Source: Chitinophagaceae bacterium (GTDB lineage Bacteria; Bacteroidota; Bacteroidia; Chitinophagales; Chitinophagaceae). From it: a stretch of DNA of 48,459 nt. This document shows, piece by piece, positions 39,446 to 47,831 of the stretch; position 1 is the first letter of the stretch, and each line of letters opens with the position of its first letter. The position numbers and the translations under genes were made by a program. Location of the stretch: positions 1-48,459 of the forward strand of contig JAICYZ010000003.1 in the NCBI GenBank assembly GCA_025933935.1, in the 5' to 3' direction. Below the pieces are notes generated by a model. The model did not search any database and was not told where the DNA came from. It was given only the letters and a program-made list of their open reading frames with translations.

Positions 39446-39961
39446 TTACTTAACTCCCCTGCTTTCAATCTTTCTTGGATTTGCTTGCTGTGGTTTTGCA
39501 TTTTTTACATTCGCATTATCTACCTGTACTGGCTTAGAATTTTTCAAATCAGCTGCTGCCTCTTTTTCCTCTTCAGTTCTCACTTTTATTTCAATATTGT
39601 TTTTCTCAATGATGTGCAACCATTTTACCATTTTTTTCATATCACTGCTATATACTCTTTCAAAGTCCAGATCAGGATATACTTTTTCAAAATACGCCTT
39701 CAAAATTTTCGCATCTGCATTTGCATCAGGAAGTTTTTCTTCACTTTTCTTCATCGCTTCAAATACTTCTGCCAGTGTGGTGTTATCTTTTATTGTATAC
39801 ACTTCTATGCTTTCAAGGTGCGAAAAATTGTGCTGCCGTGTACTCACAAATTTGGTGCTGTTATCTTCTAAAGAGCGAACCACAGCGCCGTCAGATTTTG
39901 ACGACAATAATTCAAACAAACCCGGTAACCCGGTAACTGAAACTAACTTATTATACTCCAT
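39446..39961 (-). CDS. DUF5606-like conserved Bacteroidota protein
   Basis: EYNKLVSVTGLPGLFELLSSKSDGAVVRSLED. Confidence 0.75.
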   Translation of the reverse strand: MEYNKLVSVTGLPGLFELLSSKSDGAVVRSLEDNSTKFVSTRQHNFSHLESIEVYTIKDNTTLAEVFEAMKKSEEKLPDANADAKILKAYFEKVYPDLDFERVYSSDMKKMVKWLHIIEKNNIEIKVRTEEEKEAAADLKNSKPVQVDNANVKNAKPQQANPRKIESRGVK

Positions 39962-40044
39962 AACGATCTTTTTGTTTTTGGGACTGCAAGATAATTGAAA
40001 TGGTTTTTGTTTGCGTTAACAAAAGATAAAAGTCATTTTTCATG

Positions 40045-40085
40045 GAATTCATGAATATTGAATATTAAGCATTGAATATTTATTC
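40045..40085. repeat. Short AT-rich repeat (gaatatt units)
   Basis: gaattcatgaatattgaatattaagcattgaatatttattc. Confidence 0.45.
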
Positions 40086-40112
40086 TTCACTTTTGTAAAC
40101 AGAGATCTGCGA

Positions 40113-40129
40113 TATTTCTTTATTTGCTG
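40113..40129 (-). repeat. Dispersed motif copy CAGCAAATAAAGAAATA
   Basis: Close to the 39342 copy; preceded on the minus strand by GGAATTGAGAATTGAGG. Confidence 0.4.
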
Positions 40130-40220
40130 ACGGGCTTTCTTTTAATCCTCAATTCTCAATTCCATCGATGGCGAAGGTTTTTACCAATAACATCGTCAAA
40201 TGTTTTAATTAATCAGTTTT

Positions 40221-43082
40221 ATGTATAAAATTCTTACCCTTCTTTTGGCAATTATCTCTTTGAATGCAACTGCACAGTCCGTTTCCGGAACGGTTGAAGA
40301 TGCAGCAACAGGAACACCGTTATCCAATGCGACTATTAAATTGTCTCCTGCAGATTCAACTGCCAATCCGTTGCTGACGGTGAGCGATTCAAAAGGAAAC
40401 TTTACATTTAAAAATGTGGCGGCCGCAAGTTATACTTTGTCTGTTACCTCGGTTGGTTATTCTAACTTTTCTAAAAAAATAGCCGTAATTAGCCAGGATA
40501 TCAATGTTGGGAATGTGAATATGTCCAAAAGCGCTGAAACTCTTGCTACTGTTGTGATTAAAGATAATTCAGCGGTAAAAGTTATTAACGATACGGTACA
40601 ATTTGCAGCCAGCCAGTATAAAGTAAACCCAGATGCGACGGCAGAAGATCTGATTAAAAAAATGCCTGGAATTACCGTAGATAAAACTGGTACTGTCACA
40701 GCACAGGGCGAAACTGTTCAAAAAGTAACAGTTGACGGCCGCGATTTTTTTGGCACCGATGCTACGGCTACGCTTCGCAATCTTCCTTCAGAAGTGATTG
40801 ATAAAATTCAGGTTTTTGATAAACTCAGCGACCAGGCACAACTTACCGGTTTTGACGATGGAAATACGACGAAAGCGATCAACATTGTAACAAAAAAAGA
40901 TATGCGAACAGGGCAGTTCGGGCGCATCTATGGCGGATATGGAACCGACGATCGTTACAGTGCGGGGGGGAATGTAAGTTTTTTCAATAACGCCCGAAGA
41001 ATTTCCTTAGTTGGATTATTCAATAATGTGAATCAGCAGAATTTTTCTTCGCAGGATTTACTTGGCGTTTCCGGAGCTGGTCGCCGTGGTGGTGGAGGGC
41101 AAAGAGGTGGCGGAGGTGGCAACTTTACAGTCGGTCAACAAAGTGGTATTGCAAAAACCGATGCCTTTGGAATCAATTACAGTGACGCGTGGGGAAAGAA
41201 AATTGATGTAACAGCCAGCTATTTTTTCAATAACAGCAATACTTCTAACAATCAAACCATTCAACAGCAAAATATTTTGAGGAAAGACAGCAGTTCTTAT
41301 TATGATGAAAATACACTTTCAGACGCGCATAACAATAATAACCGGGTTAATTTCAGGTTGAATTATAAAATAGATTCTGCCAATACACTTTTAATCGCTT
41401 CGAATCTGAATTTTCAAACAAACAATTCTACCAATTTTGTAAACGGAAACTTTTATTTAGATCCCGAGCGCCTCGATACTTCCAGCAAAACAGCAAATGA
41501 CCTGACCAGTGATAATCATGGCTACAGCATCAGTAATGAAGTTTTGTACCGGCATGCTTTTCCAAAAAGAGGCCGCAGTATTTCCCTCGGAATAAACACC
41601 AATTTTAATAATAAAAACGGCCAGAATTTTTTAAACGCTGTAAACGATTATTATAAACCTTTATCTACCGATACAACCAAACAAGTATCGAATCAAAAAA
41701 GCAACGTAAATCAGTATAGTTTTAATTTGGTTTACACAGAACCTATCGGACAAAAAACACAATTACAAGCGAATTACAATCCGGCTTTCCAGACAAGCCA
41801 GGCTGATCAGCGCACTTATTATTTTGACAACGTTGATTCAAAATATTCTTTGTTAGATACCAGTCTGAGCAATGTTTTTAATAACACTTATAATACACAA
41901 AATGCAGGAATTACGATTCGCAACGGTGATAGAAATAACATGTTGTCTGCCGGTGTTTCATACCAGTATAGTGAATTAAAAAGTGACCAGGTATTTCCCC
42001 AGGCAGGACATATTGATAATACTTACAGCAATTTTCTTGCGAATGCTTTTGCAAGATTTAAATTTTCTTCAAAAAGTAATTTAAGGGTTATCTATCGTGG
42101 ATCGGTATCGCCTCCATCTGTAAATCAATTGCAGAATGTTATTAATAACTCAAATCCACTTTTTTTATCCACCGGAAATCCTGATCTGCAACAACAATAT
42201 TCCAACAGGCTGATTTTGCGATATAATTATACAGACGCACCAAAAAGCAAAACCTTTTTTGCCAATGTTTTCCTTCAATCAACAAATGATTATGTGGCAA
42301 ATGCAACCTATACTGCTTCTAAAGATTCGGTGTTGTCAAATACCATCACGCTTCATAGAGGTTCTCAAATTTCAAAGCCTGTAAATTTAAATGGATATAT
42401 CAGTGCCAGGTCTTTCTTTACTTTCGGAATGCCATTGACATTTATGAAATCAAATTTGAACTGGAATGGTGGAATTAGTTATTCAAAACTTCCGGGTCTG
42501 TTGAATAATATTAAAAACGTTTCCAACAATTTCAATTACAATGTAGGTGCCGTTTTATCAAGCAATATCAGCGAATATGTTGATTTTAATTTGTCTTATT
42601 CTGCCAATATCAATACCGTGAAAAATACCATTCAACCTTCATTGAATAATAATTATTTCACTTCTTCGGCGGGAGTAAGTTTCAATTTGCTCACCAAAAA
42701 AGGATTGTTTTTTAACAATGATTTATCCAATGAAACTTATAAAGGATTATCAGCCGGATTGAATACGAACTTTTGGTTATGGAATATTGCAATCGGACAA
42801 AAATTTCTTAAGAACCAAAATGGCGAATTGAAACTTTCGGTTTTTGATTTATTAAAACAAAATAAAAGCATCACGCGTAATGTGACAGACTCTTACATAC
42901 AGGATGTGCAGAACCAGGTATTGCAACAATATTTTATGCTGACATTTACATACAAATTGAGGAACTTCGGAAAAGGAAAACCTCAAACCAATCAGGATGG
43001 TGAGAGAAATTTTCGCAGGTTTGGTGGCCCTGGCGGAATGCCATTTGGAGGAAATCGTGGCCCCGGCGGACCTTCACTTTAG
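40221..43082 (+). CDS. TonB-dependent receptor-like outer-membrane beta-barrel protein with carboxypeptidase-regulatory-like domain
   Basis: SVSGTVEDAATGTPLSNATIKL, plug-like VTVDGRDFFGTDATATLRNLPSEVIDKIQVFDK, Gly-rich insert and tail. Confidence 0.9.
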   Translation: MYKILTLLLAIISLNATAQSVSGTVEDAATGTPLSNATIKLSPADSTANPLLTVSDSKGNFTFKNVAAASYTLSVTSVGYSNFSKKIAVISQDINVGNVNMSKSAETLATVVIKDNSAVKVINDTVQFAASQYKVNPDATAEDLIKKMPGITVDKTGTVTAQGETVQKVTVDGRDFFGTDATATLRNLPSEVIDKIQVFDKLSDQAQLTGFDDGNTTKAINIVTKKDMRTGQFGRIYGGYGTDDRYSAGGNVSFFNNARRISLVGLFNNVNQQNFSSQDLLGVSGAGRRGGGGQRGGGGGNFTVGQQSGIAKTDAFGINYSDAWGKKIDVTASYFFNNSNTSNNQTIQQQNILRKDSSSYYDENTLSDAHNNNNRVNFRLNYKIDSANTLLIASNLNFQTNNSTNFVNGNFYLDPERLDTSSKTANDLTSDNHGYSISNEVLYRHAFPKRGRSISLGINTNFNNKNGQNFLNAVNDYYKPLSTDTTKQVSNQKSNVNQYSFNLVYTEPIGQKTQLQANYNPAFQTSQADQRTYYFDNVDSKYSLLDTSLSNVFNNTYNTQNAGITIRNGDRNNMLSAGVSYQYSELKSDQVFPQAGHIDNTYSNFLANAFARFKFSSKSNLRVIYRGSVSPPSVNQLQNVINNSNPLFLSTGNPDLQQQYSNRLILRYNYTDAPKSKTFFANVFLQSTNDYVANATYTASKDSVLSNTITLHRGSQISKPVNLNGYISARSFFTFGMPLTFMKSNLNWNGGISYSKLPGLLNNIKNVSNNFNYNVGAVLSSNISEYVDFNLSYSANINTVKNTIQPSLNNNYFTSSAGVSFNLLTKKGLFFNNDLSNETYKGLSAGLNTNFWLWNIAIGQKFLKNQNGELKLSVFDLLKQNKSITRNVTDSYIQDVQNQVLQQYFMLTFTYKLRNFGKGKPQTNQDGERNFRRFGGPGGMPFGGNRGPGGPSL

Positions 43083-43099
43083 TATATAAATATGTTGCT

Positions 43100-43672
43100 T
43101 TGAATGAAAGGGAATTGATTGCCCTGCTGAAAAAAAAAGACAGGGAAGCTTTTAAGATAGTGGTAGAAACCTGGCAAGGTATGGTTTACAATACTGCGTT
43201 GGGTCTATTACAAAGTATGGAAGATGCTGAAGATACAGCTCAGGAAGTGTTTATGCAGGTGTATGAATCAATTTCATCTTTTAAGGAAGAATCAAAGTTT
43301 TCTACATGGCTTTACAGGATCACGGTTTCAAAAGCGCTGGATCACCTGAGAAAGAAAAAAAGAAAAAAAAGATTTGCGTTTATCCAAAGTTTGTATGGGA
43401 AAAATGATGGGCAAATGATTGAACCGCCGGATTTTTTTCATCCCGGGATTAAGATGGAAAATAAGGAAAACGCAGCAATTCTTTTCAAAGCTGTGGATCA
43501 ATTGCCTGTAAATCAAAAGACCGCTTTTATTCTTAACAAAACTGAAAATCTAACTTATCGCGAAATTGCTGAAATAATGGAATCTAGTGAATCTGCTGTG
43601 GATGCCTTGCTGCAGAGAGCGAAAAAAAATTTGCAAAAAATTTTAAAAGAATATTATCAAAAGTTGGATTAA
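43100..43672 (+). CDS. ECF RNA polymerase sigma factor, TTG start
   Basis: AEDTAQEVFMQVYESISSF, FSTWLYRITVSKALDHLRKKKRK, LTYREIAEIMESSESAVDALLQRAKKNLQK. Confidence 0.95.
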   Translation: MNERELIALLKKKDREAFKIVVETWQGMVYNTALGLLQSMEDAEDTAQEVFMQVYESISSFKEESKFSTWLYRITVSKALDHLRKKKRKKRFAFIQSLYGKNDGQMIEPPDFFHPGIKMENKENAAILFKAVDQLPVNQKTAFILNKTENLTYREIAEIMESSESAVDALLQRAKKNLQKILKEYYQKLD

Positions 43673-43804
43673 TAATAAGAAAAATGATGAAGGTTTTTTG
43701 ATAAAACGACGTCTAAAAAAGGTAATTAACAAAGAAAGAAAAGGTTTCGGGAAAGTAAAATTTAAAATGCAATAGATTATTTTTTAAAAAAAAAATTTTA
43801 AGTC

Positions 43805-44146
43805 ATGGAAAAAAAATTCAATGATAAAATTGATAAAACAATGAGCAGCTTTGATGACATTGAAAAAGCATCGCCAAGACCTTTTTTCTTCACACGCCTG
43901 GAGGCGAGGATGGAAAATCAAAAAAGTATCTGGGAAGTAATTTCTTCTTTTGTGACGAAACCAATGGTTGCATTTGCATGCATATGCCTGGTGGTTATCA
44001 TTAATGCGGCGGTAATTTTTTCTTCATCCGCTTCATCCGCTTCAACAACAAATTCTTTTTCTCAACAAAATAATGAACTCGCCACAGCCGATGAATATAA
44101 CCTGGTGAGTTCTAATTTTTATGAATATGTAAATACAAAACCATAA
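43805..44146 (+). CDS. Short single-TM protein, candidate anti-sigma factor
   Basis: About 60-aa N-terminal region, single TM VAFACICLVVIINAAVIF, immediately after the ECF sigma gene. Confidence 0.65.
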   Translation: MEKKFNDKIDKTMSSFDDIEKASPRPFFFTRLEARMENQKSIWEVISSFVTKPMVAFACICLVVIINAAVIFSSSASSASTTNSFSQQNNELATADEYNLVSSNFYEYVNTKP

Positions 44147-44643
44147 TGAACGCAACTGCAAAAACTAAATCTCTTGTCACGATTATCATTTTCCTTCTGA
44201 TAACCAATATTGCGATGCTGGTATTTTTTATTTTGCTGGGCAAACCTGCTGAAAGAAAACCGAGAAACCACGAAACAAATGGCATGTACACTTCTCTTCA
44301 AAATGAAGTTGGTTTTTCGAAAGACCAATTGGATAAATACCAGCTTTTGAGAAAGGAACAAATGGAAAAAGTAAAGCCTTTATTTAATGATGTAAGAAAT
44401 GCAAAGAAAGACTTTTATGGGTTGATTTATTCTTCAAACATGCCGGATTCATTGATAAAAGCTGACGCTGATTCCATTGCACAAAAACAAAGAACATTAG
44501 ACATGCAAATGTTCAGTTATTTTAAAAATATCCGAAATATTTGCACGCCCGAACAAACGCGGAAGTTCGATTCCGTGATAAAAAAAGTAGTTGTAAGAAT
44601 GGTCGGCCGCCCTGGGAAAGATAACCGGGAAAACAAGAAATAA
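44146..44643 (+). CDS. Membrane-anchored Spy/CpxP/CnrX-like periplasmic sensor-type protein
   Basis: N-terminal TM anchor; Spy/LTXXQ-like helices, NICTPEQTRKFDSVI; TAATG overlap with upstream gene. Confidence 0.7.
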   Translation: MNATAKTKSLVTIIIFLLITNIAMLVFFILLGKPAERKPRNHETNGMYTSLQNEVGFSKDQLDKYQLLRKEQMEKVKPLFNDVRNAKKDFYGLIYSSNMPDSLIKADADSIAQKQRTLDMQMFSYFKNIRNICTPEQTRKFDSVIKKVVVRMVGRPGKDNRENKK

Positions 44644-44692
44644 TTTTAAATCTTTCATTTAATACTTTAAAAAAAACAAAAATTAAAAATTC

Positions 44693-45070
44693 ATGAAAAG
44701 AAAAATCACGATGTTGTTTGCGTTAATTTTAATCGCAACAACCGGCATTTATGCCCAGGGAATGCAACGCCGCACGGTACCTGAAAGAGTAAAAGCAACA
44801 ATGGACAAAATTACTACGCCATTAAACCTTGATGCTTCGCAGGCAAGCCGCACCGATAGTGTTTTTACCGATTATTACACCGCACAAATGAAAATGTTCC
44901 AGGATGCACAGGCTTCCGGTAACCGACCTGACAGAGCCGCTTTTCAAAAGTTGATGCAGGACCGGGATGCGAAATTGCAAACCATTTTTACTGCAGATCA
45001 GTACACTAAATTTAAGAATGAAGTGGAACAAACCCTTAGGCCACAACGCCAGTCTCAGGGAAATCAATAA
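44693..45070 (+). CDS. Secreted Spy/CpxP-like protein
   Basis: Signal peptide ending YAQG; helical LNLDASQASRTDSVF ... IFTADQYTKFKNEVEQ. Confidence 0.65.
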   Translation: MKRKITMLFALILIATTGIYAQGMQRRTVPERVKATMDKITTPLNLDASQASRTDSVFTDYYTAQMKMFQDAQASGNRPDRAAFQKLMQDRDAKLQTIFTADQYTKFKNEVEQTLRPQRQSQGNQ

Positions 45071-45083
45071 GGAAATTGTTGTT

Positions 45084-45118
45084 CAAAAAAGGTTGCTGCA
45101 AGGCAGCCTTTTTTTTTA
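45084..45118 (+). terminator. Rho-independent terminator after Spy-like gene
   Basis: GCTGC-AAG-GCAGC stem followed by T9 run. Confidence 0.75.
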
Positions 45119-45122
45119 ATGA

Positions 45123-45725
45123 CTAAAAGCTTATGCGGTTGTGCTTCTCTTTCGCGTGAAAATCGTGCAGTAGTTTTTCAAAATTTTCAGGATGTATCGC
45201 TTTTGTCGCATTGGGAATAATGGTTGATTCAAAACCAAGTTCCATCCCGTCAAGAGCGGTAAAATACACACAATAATCGGCTGCCAATCCACAAACCGAG
45301 ATTTCCGTTACACCTCTTCCTTTCAGATAGTCGCCCATACCCGTAGCTTTCTTTTTGCCATTATCGAAAAAACCGCTGTAGCTGTCTATATTTTTATCCA
45401 TTCCTTTTCTAAAGATCGCTTCAATTTTTTTTGTATGCAAAAGTGAAGAAAATTGAGCGCCATAACTTTCCTGCACACAATGGTCTGGCCATAAAACCTG
45501 TGGAAGTCCCTCCAAATTTATTTCATCAAACACTTTTTTTCCGGCGTGTGCAGAAGCAAAACTTTTATGATCTGCAGGATGCCAATCTTGTGTAGCCACC
45601 ACGAGATCAAAATCATTTTGCAAAGCATTGATCGCCGGAATGATCGTATCACCTTCATTTACAGCAAGTGCACCACCTGGTAAAAAATCATTTTGAACAT
45701 CCACTACAATCAATGCATTCATCAT
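45123..45725 (-). CDS. pncA: Nicotinamidase
   Basis: ALIVVDVQNDFLPGGALAV, ATQDWHPADH, WPDHCVQ, GLAADYCVYFTALD. Confidence 0.95.
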   Translation of the reverse strand: MMNALIVVDVQNDFLPGGALAVNEGDTIIPAINALQNDFDLVVATQDWHPADHKSFASAHAGKKVFDEINLEGLPQVLWPDHCVQESYGAQFSSLLHTKKIEAIFRKGMDKNIDSYSGFFDNGKKKATGMGDYLKGRGVTEISVCGLAADYCVYFTALDGMELGFESTIIPNATKAIHPENFEKLLHDFHAKEKHNRISF

Positions 45726-45811
45726 CTTATTTTTTGGTTTTTACAAAAATGAAGTTTGCAATTTTTAGAAAGGCATTCTTTATTTTAAAAAATAAAAACG
45801 CCAATCAATGA

Positions 45812-45828
45812 TATTTGTTCGTTTATTG
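45812..45828 (-). repeat. Dispersed motif copy CAATAAACGAACAAATA
   Basis: 1 mismatch to consensus; intergenic. Confidence 0.55.
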
Positions 45829-45890
45829 AAACCAATTATATCAATGAAAATAGTTTTTCATTTTTATCAAACATGAACTAAAACTTTTTG

Positions 45891-46661
45891 TTACTCTGCT
45901 GTCCAATCTTTTCCATAATGATCGTACAAATTCTTTTCATAAACATTGTCATTCATTTGTGATTCATCATACGCGGGGCTATTTTGTACCGCATCGGTGG
46001 AAATATTTACAATCACAACTGAATTATCCCATTTTACTCCGGTAATCCATTTAGTGGATAATAACACTTTATCCCTGTCAAGCCAGGTTCCGGTATCTAC
46101 CACGAGAAAGCTAATTTTCCAGTTTTTGTCGTCTACAATAAAATCATCCACTTTTCCAATTTGCCCATCAGTTGTGTGAATGGCATAACCTTTCACTTCA
46201 TCGGCGCTTCTTAAATGGGGATCACTGTGTTCGTCAGTCATATTATTGGCTGGACTTTGGGCGGCCACATTTTCACTTTCATAAAGTTCGCTTGGCATCA
46301 TCCCAAAGATTCCTGCACCATGTTCATCGGGGTCGCCTCCCCAATATCCTTCCCAGGGATAGTAGGATGCCAGTTGTTCTTCCTGCTGTCGTGAAACAGG
46401 CTTATCCGTATCAATATCAGGGCTGTTTTCAATTTGCTTTTTTGTAAGATTAACAGGGAATTCTTTATTTTCCCAGTCTGGCTGTTGCAGTACTGAAGGA
46501 GAAATGAGTACTTTTCGTCCTGAAAGCCATCCGCCCGTTCTTACGATTAAATAACGAACGGTCCAACTTTGATCATCGAAATAAAAATCTTCAACTTTAC
46601 CAATTTCGCCATCGGTTTCCTTTAGCGTAAATCCTTCCAAATCTTTAAGGCTGCGTTTCAT
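45891..46661 (-). CDS. Protein with two PRC-barrel domains
   Basis: Two repeats: DGEIGKVEDFYFDDQSWTVRYLIVRTGGWLSGRKVLIS and DGQIGKVDDFIVDDKNWKISFLVVDTGTWLDRDKVLLS. Confidence 0.9.
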   Translation of the reverse strand: MKRSLKDLEGFTLKETDGEIGKVEDFYFDDQSWTVRYLIVRTGGWLSGRKVLISPSVLQQPDWENKEFPVNLTKKQIENSPDIDTDKPVSRQQEEQLASYYPWEGYWGGDPDEHGAGIFGMMPSELYESENVAAQSPANNMTDEHSDPHLRSADEVKGYAIHTTDGQIGKVDDFIVDDKNWKISFLVVDTGTWLDRDKVLLSTKWITGVKWDNSVVIVNISTDAVQNSPAYDESQMNDNVYEKNLYDHYGKDWTAE

Positions 46662-46737
46662 AAAATAAAATGTTTAAAATTTACAGAAATAAATGAAGAG
46701 AGGTGCAATCATTATTCCAAAAAAAACGAACCATTTT

Positions 46738-47763
46738 TTATTGTTCGTTTATATAAAGTTCCTGAATAAGAATTATTAAAATGGCAATAAGCGGCGTTGC
46801 GAGTAAAACTCCCCAAAAACCCGCCAATAAACCAAAAGCAACCTGCCCGATAATAACCAACGCCGGCGAAATATTGATCATTTTTTTTTGAAGCAACGGC
46901 TGCGAAACTGCTGTTTGAATGATTTGGATAAAAGTGTACATGCAGGCAATGATTATTGCAGTGGTGGTACCTTGCAACAAACCAATTAAGACACCCGGAA
47001 CCAATGCAATCAATGGGCCGAAGTTGGGAATAACATTGAGCAAACCCGCTATGATAGATAGCGGAAGCACCATTGGAATGCCAATAATCACCAGCCCTAT
47101 TGCCGTTAATACACCAATAAAAAGCATTCCGAACAGTTGCGCTTTCAACCACTTTTTCAAAATATCTCCAATCTTATGGATAATATCAGCCCCTTTTTCT
47201 TTTGCCTTTACAGGAAGTAATTTAACCATTCCATCCGTATAAACCTTTGGCGAAACGATAAAAAAAATGGCGATGAGTGCTACAATATACAGATCGCTGA
47301 GGATACCAAAACTCGACGAAAAAAAGCGTTTTACAATGGACAACGTTTTTGTAGAATCTCCCGAGGCATTGAATTGCTGAAGTAACTGGCTGCCAAGGGC
47401 GGTGCTGCCGATCTGTTCTTTTACCTGTTCTATTGTGGAAGGAAGAGTTTGAGCAAGTTCTGAAGTTTGTGCCTGAATTCTTGCTCCAATAAACCAAACT
47501 GTTCCGGCCAAAAGCAGCAAGTTTATAATAACAGAAAGTATAATTGCCGTTCTTGAAGAGCAATGGAATTTTCTTTCAAAAATTCCTGCTACGCCATAAA
47601 AATAAAGTGCAATTAATGCCCCGGCCAGGATTAATAAAAGCACGCTAAACAAAATCTGAAACAGGAAAAGAAATACCACCATTAATGAAGTGATGCTTAC
47701 AGCAATCCATACTTTTTTGCGGAAAGAAAATTGTTTATTCTGATTCGTATTTGATTCTGTCAT
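46738..47763 (-). CDS. AI-2E family transporter
   Basis: PNFGPLIALVPGVLIGLLQG, multi-TM; GVLLATPLIAILIILIQELYI. Confidence 0.9.
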   Translation of the reverse strand: MTESNTNQNKQFSFRKKVWIAVSITSLMVVFLFLFQILFSVLLLILAGALIALYFYGVAGIFERKFHCSSRTAIILSVIINLLLLAGTVWFIGARIQAQTSELAQTLPSTIEQVKEQIGSTALGSQLLQQFNASGDSTKTLSIVKRFFSSSFGILSDLYIVALIAIFFIVSPKVYTDGMVKLLPVKAKEKGADIIHKIGDILKKWLKAQLFGMLFIGVLTAIGLVIIGIPMVLPLSIIAGLLNVIPNFGPLIALVPGVLIGLLQGTTTAIIIACMYTFIQIIQTAVSQPLLQKKMINISPALVIIGQVAFGLLAGFWGVLLATPLIAILIILIQELYINEQ

Positions 47764-47831
47764 TTGTATAATGTTGCTATTTCTAATGTTTCCGCATAAC
47801 GTTTCAAATCCTATGGAAGCGATGATTTTAT

